Source of the DNA: Lineolata rhizophorae
Lineage: Eukaryota; Ascomycota; Dothideomycetes; Lineolatales; Lineolataceae
Reading direction: 5' to 3'
DNA: 64,000 nucleotides
NCBI GenBank assembly: GCA_010093515.1
Contig: MU001670.1
Location: forward strand, 1,059,656-1,123,655
Both the position numbers and the translations under genes were made by a program. A model generated the notes under the pieces. It was not told where the DNA came from and searched no databases. It saw only the letters and a program-made list of their open reading frames with translations. Within the stretch, counting starts at the first letter, position 1. Every line of letters starts with the position of its first letter. Shown piece after piece: positions 36,024-47,698 of this stretch.

Positions 36024-36998
36024 ATGCCCACGAATATGAACAACCTCAGTATGAACACCAAGGCTCAGGTCCCCGCCGATATTCCCGCCGAGCCCTTCCC
36101 GGGAGTCGACGAGGAGGTCCCGCGCAAGTGCTTCCAAGACCTCAAGACAGCCATCAAGGGCCTAGAAGTGCTTTGCGCCGACGAGACCACCGTGGTGCAT
36201 TCCGACGACGAGCAACGAGCTCAAGAGGCCGCCGGTGGTGCGGAGATGAAGGACATGCTGTCGAGCATCGTCTTCGAGTCGGACGATTGCGATGAAGACG
36301 GAGACGAGGACGAGGGCAACGAAGCGGAAGAAGACGATGAGGACAACGACGATGCCGATAAGAACGAGAACGACACCGATGCCGACGACGCGAGCACGGC
36401 GTCGTCGGAGTCCCTAAATACAGCGTTGTCCACCGAAGATGCCATCGGCGTCGGCATCGTCTTCAGCGATTCCGACGACACCGTCGACACCATCGACACC
36501 AACCCCACCACCGCCTCGCCCTCCTCGTCCAGCCCCCTTTCTTCCAAGGCCGACGGGCTCTCCGACGCCGGCTCCGACGCCGGAAATGCCGACCAGGCCC
36601 ACGCCCCCGAAGACGACGACGACGCCCGCGCCGACGCCGTCGTCGCCGCCACCCTTGCCTACGTCCGCGCCCGCGCCCGCCTCGAAAACGCGCGCGTCGC
36701 GGCCGCCGCGCGCATGGGCGTCCTGCGCGCGCTCCAAGTGCAGCGCCAGCGCGAGCGCGAGCGGCAGCAGTGGAAGAGCTGGGGCAGAGGACCGGGATCC
36801 CACTGCGGCCGCCGTGGCCGCGTCGTCGGGTTTTGCGAGGGCGTCAAGGTGGGGAAGCAGTATGAGTGGAGGGACTATTGGGTGGGGGTGTCGTGGGAGA
36901 GGATTGGGGAGTTGGAGAGGGAGGAGGAGGAGGAGGAGGGGGACGAGAGGAGGAAGAAGGTGGAGGAGTTGGTGGAGAGGTTTAGGATGGGGTTGTAG
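36024..36998 (+). CDS. acidic protein of unknown function
   Basis: A single exon of 324 codons from ATG 36024 (context GAAA-ATG-CCC), preceded by a CT-rich leader. Residues about 85-205 are extremely acidic (Asp/Glu runs such as DEDGDEDEGNEAEEDDED) with Ser-rich parts. Residues 205-245 form an Ala/Arg helix (AYVRARARLENARVAAAARMG). A short aromatic/basic stretch follows (HCGRRGRVVGFCEGVKVGKQYEWRDYW). The C-terminus is a Glu/Arg helix. No family is recognised. The composition suggests a nuclear or chromatin-associated protein, but this is only a guess. Confidence 0.65.
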   Translation: MPTNMNNLSMNTKAQVPADIPAEPFPGVDEEVPRKCFQDLKTAIKGLEVLCADETTVVHSDDEQRAQEAAGGAEMKDMLSSIVFESDDCDEDGDEDEGNEAEEDDEDNDDADKNENDTDADDASTASSESLNTALSTEDAIGVGIVFSDSDDTVDTIDTNPTTASPSSSSPLSSKADGLSDAGSDAGNADQAHAPEDDDDARADAVVAATLAYVRARARLENARVAAAARMGVLRALQVQRQRERERQQWKSWGRGPGSHCGRRGRVVGFCEGVKVGKQYEWRDYWVGVSWERIGELEREEEEEEGDERRKKVEELVERFRMGL

Positions 36999-37443
36999 GG
37001 AGGGGGCGGTTCTTGGTGGGTTAGGAAAGCGTAGATATGATGAGGATGAAATAGACGATCGGTTGCTTGACTTGTGGACTTGACTTTCTTAGGGTTGAAT
37101 GTGCGTGATGTGCTTTTTAAATTTAGTTGATGCCTCGTGTGTTCCTTTTGAACTTACCTCTAGAAGTGAAGCTTATACCCTACTTTCCACGACGTGTTGT
37201 AGATACGACCTCTAGCTAAAATAGAAACCAGATATCAGGCTTACGGATATGCCGCACTTTAAGGACACGCCTAACACGCGCAGTAAGTTTGATCTACTGG
37301 ACAAAATTTTCAATGTTAGCGACCAGTTTATTGAGTCGAGTCCGTGACATGTGGTTGATCCACCATCTAAACCTAAATAGATCTTGCTGGTAGTCGCTGC
37401 ACACAATGCGGCTAAAGTCGCTATTTGTTAGTCCGTACGGACT
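36999..37443. other. AT-rich 3' flank, no gene seen
   Basis: About 445 bases between the acidic-protein gene and the foldback-like repeat. No coding candidate. Confidence 0.5.
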
Positions 37444-37628
37444 GCCGTGCTACGTTCTCTTCCATGCGCTGAGGACTCATTCCCAACGCCACGAGCGCTT
37501 CCCCACGCTGCGTTCTCATTCCTCTACTATATCCTCTTCTCTAGACTATACGTTCTTCCTTATAATATATACTTTTCCCTACACTACAATCTCTTCACTA
37601 AACTATACGCTCTTCTCTACGCTAAGGT
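37444..37628 (+). repeat. left array of about nine degenerate 19-bp units
   Basis: Successive units such as TATATCCTCTTCTCTAGAC, TATACGTTCTTCCTTATAA, TATATACTTTTCCCTACAC and TATACGCTCTTCTCTACGC occur head to tail. Units differ at several positions, so the array is old. Confidence 0.65.
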
Positions 37629-37849
37629 CTTAAAGGATGTGGATGGTAACCACTTCGTTTTCTTATTCATAATACCAATCGAAAATCTTTTAATCCCGAA
37701 ACTCGCTGAAACAAATAATAAAGATCTGTAAGTTCGTCCGGCATGGTTTTAAGCTTCGGGGTACTGACTAGGCAAGGTTAGAGCACAAAGCCTATTTAGT
37801 TTACCTCGAATGGTTGACCGGCGACTACTGCTATTGGGTTATACAACCT

Positions 37850-38042
37850 AGCGAAGAGTACGTAGCCTGGGAAAGAGTATGCGGCCTAGGGATGAATACA
37901 TAGCCCGTAGAAGAATACGTAACCCAGAGGAGAGTATACAGCCTAGGGAAGGGGATATAGCAGACGGTAGAGCACATAACGTAGGGAAGACCATGCAACG
38001 TAGGGTAGAGTATGCAGGGCAATGAAGAGTACGCAGCACGGC
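37850..38042 (-). repeat. right array of about ten degenerate 19-bp units, inverted relative to the left one
   Basis: Units such as AAAGAGTATGCGGCCTAGGG, GAGAGTATACAGCCTAGGG and AAGACCATGCAACGTAGGG follow each other. Their reverse complement matches the left-array unit. Confidence 0.65.
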
Positions 38043-38338
38043 CACCTGTGTAGATTAGCCAATGGCGAATTTGAGCCCGTTATCCATCGTGACTTCTGAC
38101 AAGATTCTATTAGGTTTAGCTAAAGCTGTAGTATCGCGTTAGAACCCTTGCGAGCTCTTTGAACGTCCGAGGAAGATAACAAGGACGTGGACCATGACAC
38201 CAGAAGACTACTAAGGGAAACGCGCCAATGAAATTTGAAAGATTGGGTCCACTTTGGATAGTAGAATAGCAGAGGAGAGGTGCAAGAGCAAGATATAATT
38301 GCAATTGTAACTCTACTTGCATTGCTCATAGTATTTCT

Positions 38339-39612
38339 TTATATGCGGAGCACCTTCTTAACCTTTCTATCTTCCCCGACTATAAGTCGAAGCTGCTTTC
38401 CGTGTTCGCTCCCAAAGACTCCCACACGTAGCGTGTCCGTGAAAAGCTCGTACGCGGGATAATCTGTCCCTGGTGAGCTTACAATAAATTACCAAATCAC
38501 AGAGGCCGAAAGGGACACATACAACCGTCAACAAATTTGACTACCTGCTCGTTCGTCATACCCTTTCCTTTCAGACGCCTAAGTTCTGCTTCTTGCTCGA
38601 GCCGCCAGCGGTACACAAATTTTGTATCTTCCGCATCTCTGTAATGATTTCAGGATTCAATCTATGCGGGCCGCAAGGGATTGTAGACGCTGTACAAACT
38701 TACATGTGAATAAGAGCATCCAACTTGCTACGGACACATATTTCGTTAGTCGTAAATCACCATCTCGCGTGCGCCCAACAACCATACACACAGGAAACCT
38801 AGAGCACTCACTCTGTAAACGTATCATACGCCTTCAACGCCTCATTCACCCACGCCAGATTCTCCAGACCGTGACGGGCCATCACGCTCTCAACCCCCTC
38901 CGCGGCCCTCTTCCGCGAGTCCTCCCACCGCTCGCGCAGCGCCTCGCCCGTGAGAGGCCGAAACGCGACGCACCACCCTTCGAACACCACCACTTGGATG
39001 CGCGGCTGGCCGGGCCCGTTGACCTCGGCCCAGGTCGCCGGGTCGGCGCGGTCGCCCTCGCCATCGAACGCAGCCTTCTCGTAGCGCGGGAGCTTGACCT
39101 GGCGGCCCTGGGCGAGCGCGTCTAAGACGTATGCGCCGAGGCGGATGTCGTGGGTGCCGGGTTCGCCACGGTGCTGGATGAGCGGGTTGGATGGGTGGTC
39201 GGAGGCGAGCTTGCGCTGGTCGGCATGGGTTAGGTAGAGGTCGTCGATGGAGAGGACGGCGGTCGGAAGGGAGTGCGGTGGTGACTCGAGGGTTTGGCTT
39301 AGGGCCGATACCTTTAAGGGTACGTTAACTTGGGCACTATCGTCATTGAAACGAAGAGATCAGGTCGATTTCGCTGAAGTATAATAGAGCGAAGAGCTAA
39401 ATAATAGCACAGTGCGAGATCTGCCATGCCGAGACCTAGGAAGACGGTAGTCTACTGACCAACGTCGATTTACCGGCGCCTTGAACACCATTGATGCCAA
39501 GAAAGAAAGGCGGTACGTCGGATTGGTCCTTGAATCTATTCTGATGAGCCTTTATCCGTTCGACAATGAACGGTATGCAGTGCGGAGACTTGTCGTCGAC
39601 GATCTCTGGCAT
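38339..39612 (-). CDS. TDA10: Tda10-like P-loop kinase (glycerate-kinase-like)
   Basis: Five exons: 39612-39460, 39311-38812, 38727-38704, 38638-38523 and 38469-38339. They encode 307 residues (yeast Tda10 is about 290). Exon 1 carries the Walker A loop, GVQGAGKST (residues 42-50). Exon 2 carries AVLSIDDLYLTHADQ, RGEPGTHDIRLG, VKLPRYEKAAFDGEGDR and VVVFEGWCVAFRPL. Exons 4 and 5 carry VYRWRLEQEAELR, TDYPAYELFTDTLR and GKQLRLIVGEDRKV. The family belongs to the P-loop kinase fold shared with plant D-glycerate 3-kinase. Yeast Tda10 binds ATP but its substrate is not settled. Exon 3 is only 24 nt. The splice chain keeps frame throughout, which makes the structure reliable. Confidence 0.92.
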
Positions 39613-41679
39613 TGCTTCGCCGAGATATCAGGCAATCGGAGTTCAAATGCGCCCACTCAGCACGGCGCATGGGTCACCAATCCAAATCTGCAGGGACTTA
39701 TCTGCAGCACCGCTAAATGAGGCGGCGAGCAGCATAGCTATAAGCCGTTGGATTGGGGTCCAATATGGGGTAAGACTTGCCATTCCGGGCCCGAGGTTCC
39801 GAGGATCGGAGACACCTGTAGCGCGAAGCGGGGTGCATTTTACGCCGTCAGGTAACTGCAAGGCTGCAATGAACAGCAAGGGCATGTACTGCAACACTCC
39901 TAAATTTGTGCGCACAATAATAAGTTCGAGATTCGAAAGATTGGCCTCCTTGCGTCCCTGTGCTGTTGCGAGGCTAAAGCATTCGCAAAACGGGAATATC
40001 GTGGTTTCTGTTCTTACAAACCATTGGGTTAATTCACTTCTAAATTCCTGGGAAAGGCAACACCGCGTAAGGAGAAAGCTAGCCGAAACTTTCTAAATAC
40101 TGTTGACGAGTAGATTGGAGCATGCCGGCTGAGAGTAATGCCTTTACCAAAAGACGAGACGCGGCATACTACGTTTTTGGCCGGAGAAAAGCTCCGAGCG
40201 ACTCGTCGAGGACTGGAAGACTAACGACTCCGCGCAACGGTCGGGTTTAGACCTTGTACAAAAATCGGCGGCCGGCAGTAGCTACCGCCGTTGACAAGAG
40301 ACATCAATAGAGTACAACTTTCTCAGCACGGCGCTGCCACGACCCTGGTCACGTTGCACCATCGACAATCGCGGTTCCGGGTGCATGGAAGCGGGAATCG
40401 GGAGGCTTGAAAATATTCTTAGCCCGGCGGTGAAATGTCCTAAGAAATTTGTGTTGCCCGGCAATCAAACTATACGAGACAAGCAGCACAGCAGCTAGGC
40501 AAAAGGACTTGTATGACGTGGTCGTACTTGGCCACGCAGTGTTCCGGATGCCCGGGAGACGACGAACTATTTGTGGCCATCGAAGCTTCTTGTACCTTGC
40601 TTCCGTGCTACAACAACACCGCTGTAGCTCGATGAGTTTGTAAGGCTGGCTAACCTGGAATACAAAGCTCATATTCTGTGTGACGAACGGCGGCCCGACA
40701 CCGCTAGGTCCTAACTTCGTTGTGGATGAGTGGAATTGGCTTTGGGCGTACGGAAAACGTGTGGAGGTTACTGCACAGGGATTAAGATCGGGCGCCGGGG
40801 AGATGTTTGAGAGCTAGAACCGCGGAACGGCGCGAGCGCGATGGACAGGGGTAGCTGCCCGTCGACCTCGACCTCGCGTGCGCGCGTCACGTCGCCCTGT
40901 TTGTCTCCTTACCAAGTCCCCTTTGCAAGCTGAATTTATAGATTCCGCGCGTTCTTTTCCAAAATTGCGAAATGCCGTGTTAGTGTTTCACCAAGGGCAC
41001 ATGCAAAAGGCCTTTGTCCCATCTCTGTGCTTTTGAGTTGTAGCCGGGAGGTTCTTCTTGAGCTGATCTCGACGCGTTCAAGCTCTGATATGTATCCTCC
41101 CACTGCGTCTGTGGTTCAAAAGCAACCCATTAGTTGTTGTTTAGAAGAATTGTCCCTTGTAATTACAGCATTTAAACAGGTACTGTAGAGCGAAATCATA
41201 AGTTAGACCATAAGTCTAATCCTGATGCTGTTGAGCTGCCGCGGGATCTCAATAGTATCCGGCCTCTTCTCTAACTAATAAGGCACACTCGTTGACCTTT
41301 TTTAGTGAATACTATCTTCAATTAACATCGGATTCTGTTAGACATTCTCTATGCGTGTGCAGGAGCAGCCACGACGTCGTACCCAGTACGATCGTGTCGC
41401 GGCAGATGCGAAGTGGTTGTACGTGTGCCGAGCTGGGCCAGCTATGTCGACATCGACGTGGTCGCCCGCCGAAATGGGTCCTGAGAGAGGCATGAAACTT
41501 TTTGGCTCGGAGTTATCGATAATGTTCCGCCCCGGCCTGCGCACTTATGGCCGCACTCCATATTTCGCCGCCTTGAGCTGCACAAACAACACACCACCCT
41601 CCTCACCTTCTCACCATCTTCGTCTATCGTCCGGCAACCACACACTGCCTCTCTGCATCAAACCACTTGTGCCTCCATT
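39613..41679. other. 2-kb region with possible gene relics
   Basis: On the minus strand, 40045-39643 reads as an open protein-like frame (WFVRTETTIFPFCEC ... YWTPIQRLIAMLLAASF) preceded by an acceptor-like TTTCCCAG, and 40672-40349 is another with a hydrophobic segment. Stops interrupt the DNA between them and no family is recognised, so this may be a decayed membrane-protein gene. From about 40.96 kb the DNA is AT-rich. The last 300 bases are the tyrosinase promoter and leader (C/T-rich). Confidence 0.35.
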
Positions 41680-43772
41680 ATGCTCGCTTTCTCGCCTCAG
41701 CTGTCGTCCCTTGTGGCGCTTTTGCTCTTCGCCACCGCATTCTGTTCTCCGGTCGGCTCTCAGACCCGGAAGAGGCAGACCGAGTCGCACGGCGCCTTCA
41801 CTTCGCCAAACAACGAAACAGATGGCTTCTATGCCATCCGCGGGGTCCAAGGCAGTGGCGTGCAGTCTCGCTATGAGATTCGCACCTTGCAGCGCGATCA
41901 CCCTGAGATGTGGAACCTGTTCCTTCTCGGCCTGCAGCGCTTCATGGCCGTGGACCAGGACGACAAGTTGTCCTACTTTCAGATCGCCGGCATCCACGGA
42001 GCGCCTTGGGTTCGTACAATTCTCCATAACTGCGCATTTTCCTGTCATTTTGCATCAGCCTTTGCCGTCTATGGAATGATAGTCTGCTGACCTATACCTG
42101 CAGATAGCTTGGGACGGTGTAGAGGGCGAGGGCAACCTTGGATACTGTACGCACGGGTCGAACATCTTCGGCACTTGGCATCGCCCGTACCTAGCCCTCT
42201 ACGAAGAAGCGGTGCAGAAGCACGCCGCGGCGGTCGCGAACGAGTTTCCTGCGGACGTTCGAGCCACGTACCAAGAAGCTGCGTCGCGGCTCCGCGTCCC
42301 CTTCTGGGACTGGGCAATGATCCCGTCATCTGGCGGTGTTTTGGCTCCTAGCATCTCGGCCGAAACTGCTGAGGTCACCTTCACGAACGGCTCTAGGGGA
42401 ACGATCCCAAATCCCCTGCACAGCTACGCGTTCCATCCTTTCACGCCGACCGACTTCCCATTTGTAAGCTTCATGGACCGTAGCTTGGAGAGATGTAACA
42501 GTAGTAACCTGGGTGAACAGTACCCGGTGACCGTCTGGCCTACCACGGTGCGCCGCCCGACGAGTCCGTTTGGCGCCAACAGTACGAGCGCCAACGGTGA
42601 GGTCAACGCCGACCTCACCGGCAACCAAGAGTCGATCCGCCGGAGCCTTTTTAGGCTGTTCGTCGAGCCGCTGACGTTTCAGCAATTCAGCAACAAGGCC
42701 GGCGGAAGCGAGGTTGGCAACCTCGAATCCATTCACGATATAATTCATGTCAGCTTCGCCGCCGGCCACATGGCGTGGATCGCCGCTTCCTCGTTCGATC
42801 CCGTCTTCTGGCTCCACCATGCGTAAGTGAAATCTAGCCCTATGATCCACAAGAAGCAACACTTCAGTTCTGGTTAACCCTCAGGCCTAGGAACATCGAC
42901 CGTATCCTGGCGCTCTGGCAAGCCATCTACCCGGACACGTACGTGGAGCCGCAACCGCAGAGCGGCTCCACGTACGCGATCCGCCAAGGCGAGGTCCAAG
43001 ATACCTCATCGGGTACGTATCCACCTCCCCCATCTCCCACGCTCCCTTGCGCGCACGCGAGCCCCGACCGCTAACTCCCACCCTGGCAGACCTAAAGCCC
43101 TTCCACGCCACCAGCTCAGGCGCCTTCTGGACCTCCACCACCTCCCGCGACCCCACGACCTTCATGTACACGTACCCGGAGCTCGCCGACCGCCCCTCCA
43201 ACGCGACCCTCATCCGCCGGCTCCGCTCCCTCTACGACGCCGGCTCCGCCCTGCCGGGCCTCGACAACGCGACCGCCGCCGGCATCGCCGCCGCCCCGAC
43301 CAGCGCCGCCCGCGACTGGCTCGTCGAGATCGCGCTCCCGCCGGCCGCGGCCCTCGGTTCGTCCACGTACTCGGTGCGCGTCTTCGTCGGCGAGCCCGCC
43401 GGCGCGGACCCGGCGGCGTGGGCGCGCGACCCGGCGTACGTGGGGCTGGCGGCGGCGTTCGCGGGGGCGGGGGGCGGCGACGCCGCGCGAGGCGAGGGCA
43501 CGGTCGTCAAGACGACGGTGTCGGTGACGGAGGCGGTGGCGAGGAGGGCGTTGGAGGGGCGGTTGGAGAGCCTCGAGGAAGGCGACGTGGTGGCCTTTTT
43601 GAGGCGCGAGTTGAGGTGGAGGGTCGAGAGGGACTTTGTGGAGGTGGCTGTTGAGGAGTTAGAGAGCGCGGGGTTGGGCGTGGTGGTTAAGACGGCCGTG
43701 GTGAAGACTGCGGCGGGTATGGGGGAGTTTCCGGAGAGAGTCGGGGAGTGGAGGGTTTATGAGGTGCTGTGA
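41680..43772 (+). CDS. secreted tyrosinase (type-3 copper oxidase)
   Basis: Exons 41680-42009, 42104-42822, 42891-43012 and 43090-43772 encode 617 residues. There is a signal peptide (SLVALLLFATAFCSPV) followed by a KR site. The CuA ligands are His107 (AGIHGAP), His127 and His136 (CTHGSNIFGTWHRPY). Cys125-x-His127 matches the thioether bridge of fungal tyrosinases. CuB is in HDIIHVSFAAGH (His321, His325) and FDPVFWLHHANIDR (residues 348-349). The C-terminal ~250 residues form the usual shielding domain that is removed for activation. The enzyme oxidises mono- and diphenols to quinones, the first step of melanin formation. The first donor is GTTCGT, an unusual sequence. Confidence 0.94.
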
Positions 43773-45380
43773 GGAGGGTCGGAGGGAGTGGTGAGTGATA
43801 AGCAAGCGGAGATGAACTCAAGAAACAGATTGGCTAGGAACTTTTTCCCCCCTTTCTCTCCTCGACGGAGGAGTAATGAACCCCTTCTGTCTATAAAGCT
43901 GCTCTTTAATAATACAATTGGAGGGCGAATGAAAGCATTCAACAACACGCGCACATGCTTGTGCCGACTTTAATACGTATCCAGAGCAAAGTGCAGGTAC
44001 ATGGCGTCCCTAGCAATCACATGTCATTCCAAAATACGCTCGACGAGAACAGACGGCATGATTCATCAAGGCCAAAATCCGACCAGCACCGGCCTTCTCA
44101 CGGTGACCGGCCTCCTAACGAACCGAGACTTGCCTAGATCTGGGTCTAGACAGGCGGGCATGGAGTGGACCCTTGGACGCCGGCGATCGGCTTTGCAATG
44201 GGGTTAGGGCTGGCTTGCTGGCCTGGGCGGCGCCCGGAAACGCGGGCTGCTTGTTTCAAGTTGAGCTTGGGCGGGGGGTTCCAAGGGTCCCACCGCCGGC
44301 GGCACCCGCAGTTGAGGAATCTATCGTAGAACGTCGTGAGGTTTTGTGGCGCACTTTCTGGCGCGCCGGTGGCGTCGTCACCCGTTCAGGCTGAAGTTGG
44401 GCATCCCTGCTTCCGGTAGGTGTTTGGGCCCTTTGCGCGGCGGCGTTATCGCATTATTGTTTCCATCATGCGTCAGAAACGGGGCGCGGCGAGCGTGCCT
44501 TCTGGGGGCCATTGTCCGCCCAAGGGAACGAAGCCCCTGCTAAGGGCCAGGGGACAAGAGAGGGACGGGCGGCCGCATCATTTGGTCGCATGCCCGGTCG
44601 CTGGGGCCGCTCTGCAGCAGTGCTCTGGGCAGGAGAAGGGCTGTGCCGGGTGGACTGCGCCGCTTGGAGGCGTTCGATTGAACGTCGAGAAGGTCGGCAG
44701 GGCGACCGCCACCGGTGCGAGTGGCTTTGCGGCGAGCTGACGACGCCGGCGACGCCTCGCTCGCCCGGCGGCGATCTGGTTGCTATTCGGGGTCCAAAAG
44801 CAGCGCGGCAACGGCCAAGCAGGATTAGCGGAAGCGGCGGGGGATGAATGATGCTGAGGCGGGCCCGCGAATGCCCATGATCCATGCACGGCCGCGCCCC
44901 CGGACCAGCCGGATGGCCAGCCGAAGCCGAAGTTCGGGATCCGGCCCTTTCCACAGACGCGAAAGCCGATGGATCGTGGACAGGTGAACGCGAACGTACT
45001 ACTTTGCGAGCGCCGGCCGACAGTTCGTTCCCGCACAGCCCAGCCCAGCGCGTCTGCCTACCACCATCTTCGCTTTGCCGCCTCTCTCGCGATCCGAGGG
45101 CTCCACTCGACTTTCTCCTACTTCTTCGCGAGACTCCCCGTCGCAGTCGCGGGCTGGACAGACCTCGAAGCGGGACCTGGATTTTCGGCGGCTCTCGGCT
45201 CGTCTTTCCCGATCGCGAGACATCCCCGCACTGGCCGGGCCATCGTTGCCGACGTCATCCGCGGCCCTCCGTCCGACAGAGCTCTTGCCCGCCAGCTGTC
45301 ATTGAGCTGACATCCCAAGCTCTTCGTTTCCACGCCCGATCGGTTCCTTGGAATAGCGCATCGCGTTGCGGCCGACGACA
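43773..45380. other. intergenic region, GC-rich from about 44.1 kb
   Basis: About 1.6 kb: the 3' flank of tyrosinase (AT-rich to about 44 kb), then GC-rich DNA leading to the syntaxin promoter. Long open frames (for example 44884-45603) overlap the syntaxin gene in another frame and look compositional. Nothing else is recognised. Confidence 0.5.
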
Positions 45381-46687
45381 ATGTCGTACAGCCAGTACCA
45401 GCAGTACGGTGGGAATCCGTACAGCGGCGGCGAGGATGGCGGTTACGGCGGCGGCGGCGGGTACGGTAGTTATGGCGAGGACCGGTACGGCGGGGGCAAC
45501 CCGTACGGCGGAGACGTGGTATGTTGTGCAAAAGCGCCTTCCTGCGGATGCGCAGGGCGCACCGGCGGGACACAGACGGCCGCTTCCAAGCTTCATCATC
45601 TAACCTGCGCCTTCGTTTTGCCGTCCTCCGTAGGAGCAAGGCTACGGCCGTCCACAACAGAACCTGCAACCGCAGCCGTCGAACGCGTCCCAGCCGTCGC
45701 AGTACTCCGGCACCATGAGCCAGCAGCCTACGAACATGCAGCAAGCGCCACAGCAACCCACCAGCGCGCCCATGAGCACCGCCGACTTTCTGGCGCGCGT
45801 CGAGGCCGTCCAGAATGACATCCGCCAGGTCGGCGACAACATCTCGAGCATCGGCACCATGCACCAGCGGCTACTATCCTCGCCAGACCAGACATCGACC
45901 GCCCAGCTTGAGAACCTCGTGACCCAGACGCAGATCCTCAACGGGCGCATCAAGGACACGGTTCGCTTCTTGGAAGCGGACGCGCTTCGTAGCCCCAACG
46001 ACCGGACCAAGGACGCCCAGTTCCGCAGCTTGAAGACGAGCTTTAAAAACAAGCTCCAGGACTACCAGGAGGAGGAGCGCGCGTATAGGCAGCGCTACCA
46101 GGACCAGATTGCGCGCCAGTACCGCATTGTCAATCCGGATGCGACGGAGGAGGAGGTGCGCGAAGCCGCAGATGCGGATTGGGGCAACGAGGGCGTGTTC
46201 CAGAGTGCGGTAAGTTTTAGCTTTCCAATTTCTATTTTTTTTCGTATTATTATTGCGCTATCAAAGCTACTTTTTCCACACCCTGCGTGGGACTTCGCGA
46301 GCTGACGATAGCAAGCTCAAATCCAACCGCACCGGCCACGCCAACAGCGTTCTCGGCGCCGTCCGCGCCCGCCACAACGACATCCAGCGCATCAACAAGA
46401 CGCTCGAGGAGCTCGCGCAGCTCTTCGAGGCCATGAACGAGGCCGTCGTCCTGCAAGGCGAACAGGTCGACCAGGTCGCGGACGCCGGCCAGAAGACGCT
46501 CGAGCACACGGAACAGGGCAACGTCGAGCTCACCAAAGGCGTCGAGCACGCCCGCCGCGCGAGAAAGCTCAAGTGGTGGACTCTGGCCGTCGTGGTGGCT
46601 ATCATTTGCATTTTGGCCTTGATTTTGGGATTGTACTTTGGGCTCCAGAACAATGGGAATGGGAACGGAGGTGGGAACAACCCTTAA
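45381..46687 (+). CDS. SSO1: plasma-membrane syntaxin Sso1/2 (Qa-SNARE)
   Basis: Exons 45381-45518, 45634-46209 and 46316-46687 encode 361 residues. The N-terminus is Gly/Tyr/Gln-rich. The Habc bundle (about 95-215) has STADFLARVEAVQNDIRQV and RTKDAQFRSLKTSFKNKLQ. The SNARE helix is in VLGAVRARHNDIQRINKTLEELAQLFEAMNEAV, with the zero-layer Gln and an Asp/Glu-rich end. The tail anchor is WWTLAVVVAIICILALILGLYFGL (about 325-348). It mediates fusion of secretory vesicles at the plasma membrane and hyphal tip. The last acceptor is the AAG at 46313-46315 (...ATAGCAAG, then CTC AAA), which alone keeps frame. Confidence 0.94.
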
Positions 46688-47698
46688 TTATATGAGAGCT
46701 GATGGTGGTGGTGGTGTTTGAGGCGGTGATGAGGGGCAGAGGCGGTGGGTATTGCAGGAAATCGTCCAGATTGATGGCAATTTGATGTTCCGTCCCATTG
46801 TAAGTCTTCGGAGTCTAGGTGTCGCATTTTCCGGCGAAGAGAGCCCGATAATAATTCGAGACGCACAGGGAGTAATGTTCACGAACGGTAATAGTATTTC
46901 TGTATAATAATCACCGATGTTGGGTGCGCTTTGTTGGTTTGGAGTTCTGCATTAAAAGCTCACTACCAACAGGAAGAAAATAGCGTGCTTTGTCTTTCAA
47001 TATTCCGCGAGGTACAGAGTACACAGTGCAGTTCGTAAAAATAGGGCTCTTCCCGCAAATCATTATTTCCAGGGCACAAATGCGTACGGGAAAGAGCGCA
47101 GTACTCCGCAGCGCGGCGCAAGTATCCAGGTCTGCGATTCCATTAGGATTGAGGGCAACTCAGTTGCCTAGAAAATTCCACCATCGAAATCCCTAATGAA
47201 TGATGACATAATCGACAATGACATTTGCAGGATGTAGGGCTTACTCCGTACTTATTACAGAGCACGGCGCACCGCTGACATTTGCGCGCCTCAGGCAACT
47301 GTGGGCTCGGGCGCCATAAAGCCCCGCGCCGACGCCGACAACGGGGAGAGCCTCGGCATCGGCTGGCGCGCGGAGGACAACTTCCGGCCCGGTTTCCCCA
47401 CGTTCTTTGGCTTTCCATAAGCACCACCCGTGTCGCCTTGCGCAATTCCACGATCGCAACTATTATTTCCCCCGGCCTCTCTTCATTGATCACGAGGTTT
47501 TCTTCGGCAATCATGTATATACCGGCGCGCTTGTCTAGATAATAATATTTTTTTCTCTCTTTACTTGTTTCTAATTGTTCGCCTCTTTTATCTCGGACCA
47601 ATTCGCCAGCCTCCAGCGTTCGCACAGAGCGGCGAGGTCGTCGGAAGCTGCATCGTGGGACAAGTTCGAAAGTCGCGTCTAAATCTCCCCCGTCAACA
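46688..47698. other. intergenic region, no gene seen
   Basis: About 1 kb between the syntaxin stop and RIB1. It is AT-rich around 46.85-47.05 kb and T/C-rich near 47.55-47.6 kb, probably the RIB1 leader. A riboswitch-like fold for riboflavin genes was not recognised. Confidence 0.5.

Larger units (their letters stand above)
37444..38042. mobile_element. foldback-like element: inverted arms of 19-bp degenerate tandem repeats
   Basis: The left arm (about 37444-37628) is a run of ~19-bp units of the form TATAC-GCTCTTCTCTAC. The right arm (about 37850-38042) is a run of ~19-bp units of the form GTAGGGAAGAGTATGC-, which is the reverse complement of the left unit. The ends pair as GCCGTGCTACGTTCTCTT versus GCCGTGCTGCGTACTCTT (one inverted end each). 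About 220 bp of unique, non-coding DNA separates the arms. Long inverted arms built of short tandem repeats are the hallmark of foldback (FB) elements. No clear target-site duplication was found, so the mobile nature is inferred. Confidence 0.55.

Noticed and set aside
37406-37731. Open frames with repeated Tyr/Leu/Phe peptides
   Set aside because: They simply read through the 19-bp repeat array.
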